A stretch of 64,000 bases of DNA, from contig CAJXEJ010000001.1 in assembly GCA_913052475.1 (NCBI GenBank), positions 60,751 through 124,750 on the forward strand, in the 5' to 3' direction. This DNA comes from an uncultured Dehalococcoidia bacterium. GTDB taxonomy: Bacteria > Chloroflexota > Dehalococcoidia > Lucifugimonadales > Lucifugimonadaceae. Made by a program: the position numbers and the translations under genes. Under the pieces are notes generated by a model. It was given only the letters and a program-made list of their open reading frames with translations. It ran no database searches and was not told the origin of the DNA. Positions 35,398 to 44,196 of the stretch are shown piece after piece. How positions within the stretch are numbered: position 1 is the stretch's first letter; each line of letters begins with the position of its first letter.

Positions 35398-36207
35398 CTA
35401 AATGGAGGCGATGACGTCTCGGGCGATTGCTGGCCAGTCGACGGTAGTACCTGCCACGCCCGACCGATACGCCCGGCGTAATACCGCCTCTGAATCGCCG
35501 ATGCCCCAGGTTCGAACAACGAGTCCCGCTTCGTTGGCATCGGTAATTTGCTTCTGGGTGACTTTGCCAGCGTTCGGGTATATACCGGAAAGACCGAGTT
35601 CGACAGCTGCTTTTAGCGACGCTTTGTCGATTTTCTGGAGAAGCCAGCCGTGGGCAATGTTCGGCATGAGCGCGATCGAACGTTCGAGTTGTTCGAAGCG
35701 GAACGACGAGATTGTCAAGCCGGGAGCGATGCTGTCGCCGGTGTGCTGATCAAGCCAACCCCACTGCTCCAGTGATTTTTTAGATGTGGCTGCCAGATCC
35801 GGCTGTGTTGACTTGAGTTCGAGATGGACGTGAACTCTCCCGGTATAGCGTTCTAGGAACTCATCGAGGGTTGGAACGAATGCCTCCGGGTAAGCCAGCG
35901 GACCGTGAGCGCCGGCGCCATCGGCAGGTCCCTCAAACCACAGTCCGGCATTCAGCGATTTGATCTTGGCAATGCTGGTTTCGGCCACGAGTCCAGTGGC
36001 GTCGGTTGTCCGATCGAGGGTGTCGTCGTGAACGAGAACAGCCGTGCCATCACTTGTTAACTGGACGTCGGTTTCGAAATTATCGAAGCCGAGTTCGAGT
36101 GCCAGATCGAACGACTCGAACGTGTTTTCCGGAGCATCATAGGAAGCACCGCGATGAGCAATGAGTGTGAAGTCGTTGTTTGATAGATTGGTCGTTCGGC
36201 TGGGCAA
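35398..36207 (-). CDS. Glycerophosphodiester phosphodiesterase family protein
   Basis: TIM-barrel phosphodiesterase that hydrolyses glycerophosphodiesters to glycerol-3-phosphate and an alcohol. IAHRGASYDAPENTFESF carries the catalytic His and Glu, FETDVQLTSDGTAVLVHDDTLDRTT the metal ligands and second His, HVHLELKS the further Glu, and GIYPNAGKVT and VRTWGIGD the barrel end. No signal peptide, so probably cytoplasmic. The start is uncertain: TTG at 36207 fits the family; the frame stays open to a TTG at 36303. Confidence 0.88.
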   Translation of the reverse strand: MPSRTTNLSNNDFTLIAHRGASYDAPENTFESFDLALELGFDNFETDVQLTSDGTAVLVHDDTLDRTTDATGLVAETSIAKIKSLNAGLWFEGPADGAGAHGPLAYPEAFVPTLDEFLERYTGRVHVHLELKSTQPDLAATSKKSLEQWGWLDQHTGDSIAPGLTISSFRFEQLERSIALMPNIAHGWLLQKIDKASLKAAVELGLSGIYPNAGKVTQKQITDANEAGLVVRTWGIGDSEAVLRRAYRSGVAGTTVDWPAIARDVIASI

Positions 36208-36314
36208 TTTAATAGACGGAGTTCGCCGTGGTGTTCGTATGCGAGCATTTCGGGACAAATAACCAGCGCAGTGTAAGCGACATCCAGGAAAAAGACCGTA
36301 CAATCTGGCGCGTC

Positions 36315-37046
36315 ATGCCTATCAACAAGACCACCAACTCGTTTGCCGATGCCGTCGCCGATATTCCGTCGGGTGCGTCGATCATGATTGGCGGATTTGG
36401 TGGTGCAGGGGGTCAGCCGACTAGGCTCATGATGGCTCTTCGGGATCTTGGTGTTGGCGACCTTACGATTATTGGCAACGTTGCGGGAATATCGAAGACG
36501 ACCGGATATGGCTGGCCCGATCATCTCGATCCGATCGACCAGGGAATGTTTTTCGAGAGTGGCCAGGCGACAAAAATCATCTGCTCGTTTCCCGTACCTG
36601 GCACCACGAACCCTCTCAGTGACATCGAAAAGGCGTGGCGAGAGGGCAAGGCCGACGTCGATATCGTTCCGCAGGGCACTTTGATCGAGCGCATTCGAGC
36701 CGCCGGTGCTGGCATTCCCGGCTTCTACACCCCAACGGGTGTTGGAACGACAGTTGCCGAGGGGAAAGAACATCGCGAATTCGATGGCAAGGCGTATTTG
36801 CTTGAGGAAGCACTTTCTGCCGACTACGCACTGATCCGTGCACAGAAAGCCGATACCAGAGGCAATTTGCAGTACATCGGCACTTCGCGTTCGTTCAACC
36901 CTGCGATGGCGACCGCTGCGAAAACGACGATTGTCGAGGTGGATGAGATCGTCGAGCCGGGTGGAATTGATTCCGAACGGGTTGGCACGCTCAGCACATA
37001 TGTCGATCGAATTGTGCAGCGCGAATCGGGAGACCCGTTGCCGTAA
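36315..37046 (+). CDS. 3-oxoacid CoA-transferase family, subunit A
   Basis: Family I CoA transferase alpha subunit, 243 aa from ATG 36315. SIMIGGFGGAGGQPTRLMMAL is the family signature near the N-terminus, and GFYTPTGVGTTVAEGKEHREF and YLLEEALSADYALIRAQKAD follow. With subunit B it moves CoA between a donor such as succinyl- or acetyl-CoA and a 3-oxo or other carboxylic acid. Its stop overlaps the start of subunit B (TAATG), implying translational coupling. Confidence 0.92.
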   Translation: MPINKTTNSFADAVADIPSGASIMIGGFGGAGGQPTRLMMALRDLGVGDLTIIGNVAGISKTTGYGWPDHLDPIDQGMFFESGQATKIICSFPVPGTTNPLSDIEKAWREGKADVDIVPQGTLIERIRAAGAGIPGFYTPTGVGTTVAEGKEHREFDGKAYLLEEALSADYALIRAQKADTRGNLQYIGTSRSFNPAMATAAKTTIVEVDEIVEPGGIDSERVGTLSTYVDRIVQRESGDPLP

Positions 37047-37741
37047 TGACTTCTGTGCACCCCAACGGAAACGACCCTGCACCACGACTCGATCGTGCGG
37101 CGATAGCGAAACGGGCGGCACGCGATCTCGTGGACGGATCTACGGTGAACCTCGGCATTGGCATCCCGACTATGTGTGCCGACTTTCTGCCTGACGGAGT
37201 CGAACTGCTCTATCACGCAGAGAACGGAATTTTGGGGTTCAAAGAACTGTCAGCACCCGGTGAGGGTGATCCGAATCTGATGGACGCCGGTGGTAAGTTC
37301 CCGAAGCTGGTGCCGGGTATGGCGTTCTTCGATTCGGTGGAATCGTTCAGCCTGATTCGAGGCGGTCATATCGATGTCACCGTTCTCGGCGCTCTTCAAG
37401 TGTCACATACCGGCGATCTTGCGAACTGGATGATCCCAAAGCGCGGAATCGGCAGCATTGGTGGTGCGATGGATCTCGCCGCCAACTCGAAACGCGTGGT
37501 CGTCGCCATGGAACACACCGCAAGAGACAATATCGCGAAGATTGTCGACGAATGTTCATTCCCGCTTACGGCACCCGATTGCGTTGACGAAATTGTCACC
37601 GACATCGCTGTAATTGAGATCGATCGGAAGAACGATCGGCTGGTTTTGCGAGAAGTCGCACCGGGGTGGTCGTGTGATGATGTTCAGGCGCACACAGAAG
37701 CCAGGCTTGAACTTGATGGCGAGCCCGGCCTGATGGCGTAG
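37046..37741 (+). CDS. 3-oxoacid CoA-transferase family, subunit B
   Basis: Beta subunit, 231 aa. The catalytic glutamate that forms the glutamyl-CoA intermediate is Glu59 in HAENGILG. VNLGIGIPTMCADFL precedes it, and GSIGGAMDLAANSKRVVVAMEHT follows. The usual SENG is AENG here. Translated with subunit A from an overlapping start; the pair is followed by the GrdB-like selenoprotein 64 bp later on the same strand. Confidence 0.93.
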   Translation: MTSVHPNGNDPAPRLDRAAIAKRAARDLVDGSTVNLGIGIPTMCADFLPDGVELLYHAENGILGFKELSAPGEGDPNLMDAGGKFPKLVPGMAFFDSVESFSLIRGGHIDVTVLGALQVSHTGDLANWMIPKRGIGSIGGAMDLAANSKRVVVAMEHTARDNIAKIVDECSFPLTAPDCVDEIVTDIAVIEIDRKNDRLVLREVAPGWSCDDVQAHTEARLELDGEPGLMA

Positions 37742-37805
37742 CACCTAGTCGGAACCGACGAGTGGTCGTCCACATCGTGCCGACGAAGGTTGGTAAGCTC
37801 TCGAC

Positions 37806-38807
37806 ATGACTAATACTGGCAACCGCTCAAATCATGAACCTAGCAAAGAGACGTTCGACGAGTTTCGCAACTCGTTCAGCTACGGCTCACGCACCGATCT
37901 GTTTTTCAAGTGGATGAAATCCGGTTCGGCAGATCTAGCTGCTGGTTTTCTCCAGGAACTTCTCGATCTGACTGGGCACTTGATCGACGACGGTGATACT
38001 AGGCCGATCGTCGAGACGATCATTAATGCTCAAGCCGAGGCTTATGCGGGACCAGGTAGCTTCGAATACGAAGACGGGCCTTTCACAAAGCTCGATCAAC
38101 CGGTGTCCGAAAGTCGTGTCGCACTCCTCACTACAACTGGGCATTTCGTCAAGGGCAACGACCCAAATCCGTTTGGAATTGAGAACCTGACCCAGGAACA
38201 GGCGACAACAATGACTGCGGAGTTCGGCAGGGCTGATCCCGTTCTATCGGAGATTCCAACAACGACTTCAGCTGCCAACACCCGGGTTCGCCATGCTGGC
38301 TACGATATCCGTGCATCGGCGTCTGACAGAAATGTTTCGCTACCGATCGACAGAATGAACGAACTGGCCGATGAGGGGGTCATCGGAGGGTTTGTGAGTC
38401 CGGCTTTTTCGTTTGTGGGACTCACGTCTCAACTTCGTTTACGGAACGAGATAGGCTTCGAGTGGGCGGCACGGGCGAAGGCGGCTGGTGCTCAAGCCGC
38501 ATTGCTAATCCCGATATGACCGTTATGTCACGTGTCGGTCGGGCACGTAGCAAGGGCGTTCGAAGCGGCAGGCATCCCGAATGCCATAATCATGTCAAAA
38601 GTGTTTAGAGATCGAACTGCGGCGATGAGTCCGCCTCGCGTATTGTTAACCCGCCATCCAATGGGCCGGCCAGTGTCGGCACCGTTTGATGTTGAAAAGC
38701 AGCGAGGCGTGCTAAAAGCGGGTTTGGAATTACTCGATTCCGCGACAGAAGGTGGAACGATCATCGAGTACGAGAAGCCATATCGCACAGGACCGTTCGA
38801 CAACTGA
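37806..38807 (+). CDS. GrdB/PrdB family selenoprotein (in-frame UGA = Sec238)
   Basis: The frame from ATG 37806 is interrupted only by TGA at 38517-38519 and then stays open to 38807. Read through, it gives QAALLIPI-U-PLCHVSVGHVARAFEAAGI. This matches the UPLCHQ-type active site of glycine/sarcosine/betaine reductase selenoprotein B and D-proline reductase PrdB relatives, in which Cys homologues carry CPLCH. Upstream family blocks are RVALLTTTGHFVKGNDPNPFG, RVRHAGYDIRAS, LPIDRMNELADEGVIGG and AFSFVGLTSQLRL; downstream is LLTRHPMGRPVSAPFD. The redox pair is Sec238/Cys241. Its 333 residues are fewer than in true GrdB, so it is a stand-alone relative of unknown substrate. It follows the CoA-transferase genes. 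Confidence 0.82.
38517..38548 (+). promoter_or_regulatory. Putative SECIS element of the GrdB-like gene
   Basis: Ten nt after the UGA a perfect 5-bp stem ACGTG/CACGT (38530-38548) closes a 9-nt loop TCGGTCGGG containing GU. The architecture matches the hairpin in the UGSC gene (5-bp stem, 9-nt loop, 10-11 nt spacer). The structural call is by eye. Confidence 0.55.
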
Positions 38808-38814
38808 GCCAGCA

Positions 38815-39055
38815 ATGAACGAAAAGCACGCGGCTCCGGCAAAACATAGTCGCCCAGAACAAGTTTCCGTTCCGAAAGCGCTACGAAGCTATGTGCTGCT
38901 GGGTGATACTCGGTATCGCGCTTGCGTCAATCATCTGGTTCCTGGTGGCGGCGGCAACTGATCGAGGCGAATCGAAGGATGCCGAAGCAAAAGTGGTTGC
39001 AACGTTGTTCGTTCCCGAGACCGCGACCGCCGAAGAAACTCTCGCCGCAGAGTAG
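38815..39055 (+). pseudogene. Small single-TM protein, apparently frameshifted
   Basis: ATG 38815 starts a hydrophilic N-terminus (NEKHAAPAKHSRPEQ). From about 38870 a different frame carries a clear basic-then-hydrophobic anchor, FRKRYEAMCCWVILGIALAS then IIWFLVAAATDRG, and an acidic tail ending ETATAEETLAAE at 39055. Joining the two needs one indel. Either a short membrane protein starts at the internal ATG (about 38890) or the gene is broken. No family recognised. Confidence 0.45.
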
Positions 39056-39131
39056 GTTTTGTCCGGACACGTTGCGACCAGAGGCATGTAAAAAGCCGGT
39101 ATTGCGACAGATCGGCGTGTAAACTCGAAGT

Positions 39132-40469
39132 ATGTTTGAGTCACTTTCCGCCAAGCTTGACGGAGTCTTCGGCAAGCTAACCAATAGCGGCAAATTATCC
39201 GAAAAAGATGTCGACGCGTCACTTCGCGAGGTGCGACTCGCCCTTCTCGAAGCCGATGTCGATTTCAAGGTCGCTCGTCAGTTTGTAAAAAGCGTCAAGG
39301 AGCGAGCGGGTGGCGAAAAGATTTATGCCTCGCTAACGCCGGGACAGTCGGTCATTCGAATAGTCCGAGACGAACTTGCGGAGATCCTCGGCGGAGAAAC
39401 GGTCGAACTGGAGAGAGTCGATAAGCCACCGAGCGTGATCATGCTCGTTGGATTGCAGGGTGCCGGGAAGACCACGCTTGCGGCCAAGCTAGCCCTTTCT
39501 CTTCGAAAAGAAAAGCACCCAGTAATGATGGCGGCTTGTGACCTGCAGCGTCCTGCTGCGGTCGACCAACTCAAGCAACTTGGCAAGCAAATCGATCTTG
39601 CTGTCTACTCGGAGGAGCCTTCAAGATCAACACCGGTCAAGGTCGCCAAGGCCGCGGTCAAAAAGGCGACCGACGAAAATATCCACTACCTTATTCTCGA
39701 CACCGCTGGCCGACTCGCTATCGACGACGATCTGATGGGAGAACTTGAGGAGATTCGGGATGCGACCTCTCCCGTAGAAACATTGCTCGTTCTCGATGCC
39801 ATGACGGGTCAGGACGCCGTCCGCTCTGGTGGTGAGTTCAATGACCGAATCGGCATTACCGGCATAGTGCTCACCAAAATGGACGGTGATGCCCGGGGCG
39901 GGGCTGCGCTTTCGATGCGTTCGGCGACGGGCGTTCCGATCAAGTACATCGGTGTTGGTGAACGACCCGACCAGTTCGAGGTTTATCATCCCGACCGTAT
40001 TGCTTCTCGAATTCTTGGAATGGGCGACGTTGAGTCGCTCATTGAAAAGGCGGAAACTCAGTTTGATACCGATCAGGCGGTGGAACTCGAGCAGAGGCTG
40101 CGAAAGAACCAGTTCGACCTGAACGACATGCTTCAGCAATTTCAGGCCATCAAGAAGATGGGCTCGATGACCGACATTCTCGGGATGATTCCGGGGATGA
40201 GTGCGCTGCGAGGTAAGTTCAACCCAAAGGATATCGACGAACGGCAGATGGCACACGTCGAGGCGATCATTTCCTCGATGACGACGGCGGAGCGCGAGCA
40301 GCCGACGATCATCAACGGTTCACGGCGTAAACGTATCGCTGAGGGTTCAGGGACGTCCCCAGCCCAGGTAAACCAGCTTCTGAACCAGTTCACACAGATG
40401 CAGAAGATGATGAAGAAGATCTCGGGCCCGGGCGGCAAACGCGCGCTGATGGGCATGCTGAACAAGTAG
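39132..40469 (+). CDS. ffh: Signal recognition particle protein Ffh
   Basis: SRP54-type GTPase that binds signal sequences with SRP RNA. N domain (FGKLTNSGKLSEKDVDASLR), G1 GLQGAGKTT (107-115), DTAGR and TKMDGD GTPase motifs, and a methionine-rich M domain (MGSMTDILGMIPGM, MQKMMKKISGPG) are all present at the usual length of 445 aa. ATG 39132. A family B hairpin follows at 40494. Confidence 0.97.
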   Translation: MFESLSAKLDGVFGKLTNSGKLSEKDVDASLREVRLALLEADVDFKVARQFVKSVKERAGGEKIYASLTPGQSVIRIVRDELAEILGGETVELERVDKPPSVIMLVGLQGAGKTTLAAKLALSLRKEKHPVMMAACDLQRPAAVDQLKQLGKQIDLAVYSEEPSRSTPVKVAKAAVKKATDENIHYLILDTAGRLAIDDDLMGELEEIRDATSPVETLLVLDAMTGQDAVRSGGEFNDRIGITGIVLTKMDGDARGGAALSMRSATGVPIKYIGVGERPDQFEVYHPDRIASRILGMGDVESLIEKAETQFDTDQAVELEQRLRKNQFDLNDMLQQFQAIKKMGSMTDILGMIPGMSALRGKFNPKDIDERQMAHVEAIISSMTTAEREQPTIINGSRRKRIAEGSGTSPAQVNQLLNQFTQMQKMMKKISGPGGKRALMGMLNK

Positions 40470-40493
40470 TGGCCTGGCTGATCTGACGCTCGC

Positions 40494-40518
40494 ACTCCTC
40501 CCCTAAGCGGGAGAAGGA
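40494..40518. repeat. Family B hairpin after ffh
   Basis: CTCCC-CTAAGC-GGGAG inside a CTCCTCCCC...GGGAGAAGG segment; possibly also a weak terminator. Confidence 0.45.
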
Positions 40519-40615
40519 TTATTGGTGGGCGACCTTCCCAGCTAGATCGTGGTTAGAATCAGTTTGCTGATTATTATTTACTGGGAAGCCGTTCGCTTTC
40601 GGAGTGACTTGAACA

Positions 40616-40909
40616 ATGGCCATTGCTCATCTGCGCACGTACACGATCAACAAGGGAATGCTGGACGACTGGCTCAAGTTGTTCCCGAAGCTGGTTTCTC
40701 TGATGGAAGAGGCTGGCATTACCGTAGAAAGCACATGGGTGAACGCTGAACGCACTCAGTTCATCTGGATTCGTTCATATGGCGATTCGATCAACAACAT
40801 CAAGAAGTGCGAGGCTGCGTTCTACGGCAGCGACTGGTGGATCGCCAACGTCAATCACGTTCGAAGCCACATCTCGCATCGTGAGATCGTTCAGATCGAA
40901 ACTGCGTAG
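40616..40909 (+). CDS. NIPSNAP-like dimeric alpha/beta-barrel protein
   Basis: A 97-aa protein. The order IAHLRTYTINKGMLDDWLKLF (strand-helix), GITVESTWVNAERTQFIWIRSY (strands) and KKCEAAFYGSDWW (helix) matches the NIPSNAP/ABM-type half-barrel. Function unknown; likely a dimeric small-molecule-binding or isomerase-like protein. A similar small barrel protein lies at 58514. Confidence 0.75.
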   Translation: MAIAHLRTYTINKGMLDDWLKLFPKLVSLMEEAGITVESTWVNAERTQFIWIRSYGDSINNIKKCEAAFYGSDWWIANVNHVRSHISHREIVQIETA

Positions 40910-41002
40910 TTTCGAGTTGTGCGCTCGGTAGTTGCCAGTTGGCCGTTGTGGGCGGCACGTGCGCCTCAGGGCCCTCCGCAATGTTGGGACGAGGGATGGT
41001 CG

Positions 41003-41935
41003 CTAGTCGCCCAGAATCGCGCCGGCGAAATCTGGTTGACCGCGTAGGAAGTCGGCGGCGGCGATTGCCTGGCGGCCTTCAAGCTGAAGTCGTTTGAGTT
41101 CGATTGACCCTTCCCCGGTTCCTACAACGATCCGATCGTCGTAGGTCGAAACAACCCCGGCACCAGATGACGGGTTTCGGCTGAGCCTTGCGTCAAGGAT
41201 TTTCAAGCCCTTGCCGTCCCAGCTGGTGAACGTGCCCGGCCACGGATCGTAGGCTCGGACCATACGATCGATCTGTTCGGATGTCATTGACCAGGCGATC
41301 TCACCATCTGAACGCTCAAGCAGGCTTGTCACTGTCGCCTGAGACTCATCCTGTGGCGTGGGCACTATCGACCCATCCCGCAGGCCCTCAAGCACACCGG
41401 GAAGCAACGCCCCCCCTTCCTTAAACAGAGAAGCCTGAAGCTCAGCTCCTTTTTCATCGCCCCTGAGTCGGATCGGTTCCGATTGCGCAAGAATCGGCCC
41501 AGTGTCCATTCCCTCATCCAGCAGCATCACCGTCACACCAGTTTCTGCTTGCCCGTCGAGAATGGCAGTGACGACCGGACTCGGGCCCCGGTAGAGCGGC
41601 AGCAGCGACGGATGGATGTTCACGATGCCTACCGATGGGATCTGCAGTATCTCGGGCGGTAATATGCGACCGTAGGCGACGACAACAAAGACATCGGCGT
41701 TCATTTCAACGAGGCGCGCCAGGTCTTCTTCGTTGTCTTTGAGGCTTTCTGGTGTGAAGACTGGCAGTCCGTGCGTCTCAGCGATGATTTTCACAGGTGT
41801 CGGGGTTAAGGCTCGCCCTCGACCGGACTTTCGGTCGGGCTGGGTGTACACCGCGACAACCACATGCTCTGCGCCAATAAGCGATTCGAGCGAGTCGGCG
41901 GCTTCCGCAGGCGATCCAAAGAAAATGATTCTCAT
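41003..41935 (-). CDS. fmt: Methionyl-tRNA formyltransferase
   Basis: Transfers a formyl group from 10-formyl-THF to initiator Met-tRNA. IIFFGSPAEAADSLESLI is the start. VFVVVAYGRILPPEILQIP, INIHPSLLPLYRGPSPV (SLLP formyl-THF motif with catalytic His-Pro) and LLDEGMDTGPILAQSEP are the catalytic domain. A C-terminal OB-like domain follows (DPWPGTFTSWDGKGLKILDA). 310 aa. It diverges from dnaA. Confidence 0.95.
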   Translation of the reverse strand: MRIIFFGSPAEAADSLESLIGAEHVVVAVYTQPDRKSGRGRALTPTPVKIIAETHGLPVFTPESLKDNEEDLARLVEMNADVFVVVAYGRILPPEILQIPSVGIVNIHPSLLPLYRGPSPVVTAILDGQAETGVTVMLLDEGMDTGPILAQSEPIRLRGDEKGAELQASLFKEGGALLPGVLEGLRDGSIVPTPQDESQATVTSLLERSDGEIAWSMTSEQIDRMVRAYDPWPGTFTSWDGKGLKILDARLSRNPSSGAGVVSTYDDRIVVGTGEGSIELKRLQLEGRQAIAAADFLRGQPDFAGAILGD

Positions 41936-42109
41936 GCAACCACTTTATAAGCGTCGCTCCCGCCGCGCTGCACCGAAACCGGCTGCGCGGTCGGGGCTTG
42001 GATTGGTGGAGAAATGATAATTGTTGCGGTTGCTCAAACTGAGTCGTGAACATTGTCACAATGTTGCTGGGAAATTGGTCAAGAATCTGAGCTAATTGAC
42101 CCAGCTGAG

Positions 42110-42141
42110 GGGTTGCATACCCCAACCCCTTGCATGGTACG
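42110..42141. promoter_or_regulatory. Inverted repeat upstream of dnaA
   Basis: GGGGTTG (42110-42116) and CAACCCC pair around ATACC. A nearby TTGCAT/TACGGT pair could be promoter-like. It lies between fmt and dnaA and could be an operator; by-eye call only. Confidence 0.3.
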
Positions 42142-42188
42142 GTTGCCCTCAAGTCAGCACCACCTCAGGCAACGTCCAGCTGCCGAAA

Positions 42189-43661
42189 TTGCTGATCAAG
42201 ATAATCCACATACCTGGTCGATGTTTTAACAAGCCATCATGTCTGGCTAAGAGGCTTTTTGCGCCTAATAATAGTGAGGGTTCGGAGACGGACAATGCAC
42301 GGAAAATCTGGTCAGCAGCACTTGGCCAGCTCCAACTAGAAATCCCCAGGCCCAACTACGAAACGTGGTTAAAACCTACATCTACAGTAGGTCTGGTTGA
42401 CGACATCCTCATTATTTCAACCCCCAGTCCTTTCGCAGCAGAAATGCTCGAAAAGCGACTTTCGGGAACCATCCTAAGAGCCGTGTCTCGCGTCGCTGGA
42501 AGGAAGCTGGAAGTACAGTTCAAGGTCCAGGGTTTAGTCACCGAAAATAGAGCCGAAAATCCGCAACCTGAAACCGTCGAAACCCCGGACTCAACGTCCG
42601 AATCTTCGACTGGGAAAATCGACTACGCAAAGTCGTACGCACTCAAGCCCATATTTAACTTCGAAACCTTCGTGGTAGGCCCTTCAAACAGGCTTGCACA
42701 GGCGGCCGCGGCCAAAGTCGCCGAGGCGCCGGGCAACGTCTACAACCCGCTATATATTTATTCGGAAGTCGGGCTCGGTAAAACTCACCTGCTTCACGCC
42801 ATTGGCCACTCGCTGGGTCAGCGTGGCTTAAAGGTGATGTACGTCTCCAGTGAACGATTCACGAACGAGTACATCAGCGCGATACGTGAAGGAACGGCGA
42901 ACAAGTTCCGCAGCCGTTACCGACGTGCCGACGTGCTTCTGGTTGACGATATCCAGTTCATTGCATCGAAGCCGCAGACCCAGGAAGGCTTCTTTCATAC
43001 GTTCAACGAGTTGCACATGGCCGGCAAGCAGATCGTGATTACTGGCGATGAGCCAGCGAGCAAGAGCCTGCTCCAAGAACGCATTCAGTCGCGTCTGGCA
43101 GGCGGGCTCGAAGTAGATCTACAGCCGCCCGACTATGAGTCCCGTTACGCCATATTGCAGAGCAAGGCTCCTGATCTCGAACCCGCCGTACTCGACCATA
43201 TCGCTCAACGAGCGCATCAGAACGTTCGCGAGCTTGAAGGCGCTCTCAACCGACTGATCGCTTACTCGCAGCTGGTTGGAAGTCAGGTTACGACCGATCT
43301 TGCCGACCAGGCTCTAAAGAGCTTGCTGGACGAAACACCGAAAGACGTTGCTTCAGTCGACGAAATCCTGAGTTCCATCTCCGATTTCACTGGCGTTGCT
43401 ACCGATCGAATAATCGGCAAGCGTCGAGACAAAGCGACTGCTGAGGCACGTCGTATGGCGATGTACATGCTGCGCGAAGACGCACACTTAACCTCCACAC
43501 GAGTTGGAAAAGCCCTCGGCGGCAAGGATCACTCGACTGTGTTGTACGCACAGAAACGGTTCGAGGAGTTGATGGAAAACGATAGCTCAATGCGTCAGCA
43601 TCTAGCGGCAGTTCGGGACATCATCGTTCGTGCACGCAGAGTCAAAGTTTCAGTCGGCTAG
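42189..43661 (+). CDS. dnaA: Chromosomal replication initiator DnaA
   Basis: AAA+ initiator. Domain I (ARKIWSAALGQLQLEIPRPNYETWL), a polar linker, and the AAA+ core with LYIYSEVGLGKTHLLHAIG (first Gly of the P-loop is Ser), VLLVDDIQFIA and REGTANKFRSRYRRAD are followed by the DNA-binding domain with KDHSTVLYAQKR. Everything after domain I is intact. The start is uncertain: no ATG or GTG lies near the expected N-terminus. TTG at 42189 or 42096 gives extra residues, and CTG at about 42243 would match the family best. AT-rich DNA downstream is a candidate origin. Confidence 0.93.
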   Translation: MLIKIIHIPGRCFNKPSCLAKRLFAPNNSEGSETDNARKIWSAALGQLQLEIPRPNYETWLKPTSTVGLVDDILIISTPSPFAAEMLEKRLSGTILRAVSRVAGRKLEVQFKVQGLVTENRAENPQPETVETPDSTSESSTGKIDYAKSYALKPIFNFETFVVGPSNRLAQAAAAKVAEAPGNVYNPLYIYSEVGLGKTHLLHAIGHSLGQRGLKVMYVSSERFTNEYISAIREGTANKFRSRYRRADVLLVDDIQFIASKPQTQEGFFHTFNELHMAGKQIVITGDEPASKSLLQERIQSRLAGGLEVDLQPPDYESRYAILQSKAPDLEPAVLDHIAQRAHQNVRELEGALNRLIAYSQLVGSQVTTDLADQALKSLLDETPKDVASVDEILSSISDFTGVATDRIIGKRRDKATAEARRMAMYMLREDAHLTSTRVGKALGGKDHSTVLYAQKRFEELMENDSSMRQHLAAVRDIIVRARRVKVSVG

Positions 43662-44019
43662 CGTCATGCTGACGTGTTTCAGTTACCATTTGACCGTTTT
43701 CACCACGTGAGGTGTCTAGGTCTCTCAGTGCCAAAGTTCGGTTCTATGACTAGCAGCGCGAAACGAACGACCATCTGTTCGATATCGCCGGGCATATTTC
43801 AACTGATTATTTCACCTCATTAGCCGTCAAAGTACTACCATCGATTCGGGATACCTCTGTACACATGATCTCGTCAGGTTCATCTTTCCTGGTGGGATGG
43901 ACTGTTAGGCATCGTTTGCACAACAGTTTCCACCACAGGAGTACCAGATATTTCGGTAGTGAAAATATTCTGTAACGGCGTAGAAAACCAACTTCAAATC
44001 TTTATTTGATTCACGCAAT
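43662..44019. other. Intergenic region after dnaA, no gene
   Basis: 358 bp with no coding pattern. It begins with a family C-like GTCATGCTGACGTGTTTCAG (43673 region) and contains TTTCCACCACAGG (about 43928), which resembles a degenerate DnaA box. Confidence 0.4.
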
Positions 44020-44196
44020 TTGATCACGGAGCTGGAGCGCGAATACACCCGTAATCTTGATAGCGGTGAAGTTCGGATCAGGCCTCTGTGGGAGCTGATG
44101 CTGCACGTTGTAAATTACGGCACTCAGCATCGGAGTGAGGTGGAAATGATGCTTACCAAATTCGGCCACTCACCCGGTGATATGGACATTCTGTAG
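44020..44196 (+). pseudogene. DinB family protein, C-terminal remnant
   Basis: A 58-codon frame reads LITELEREYTRNLDSGEV, RPLWELMLHVVNYGTQHRSE and MMLTKFGHSPGDMDIL, then stop. The HVVNxGTQHRSE motif with its metal-binding histidines and the SPGDxD end are diagnostic of the DinB/YfiT fold. The N-terminal half is missing, so it is a remnant. Confidence 0.7.

Noticed and set aside
36228-36314. Longer N-terminus of CoA-transferase subunit A
   Set aside because: Family proteins begin at the ATG at 36315; the upstream residues overlap the divergent GDPD start region.
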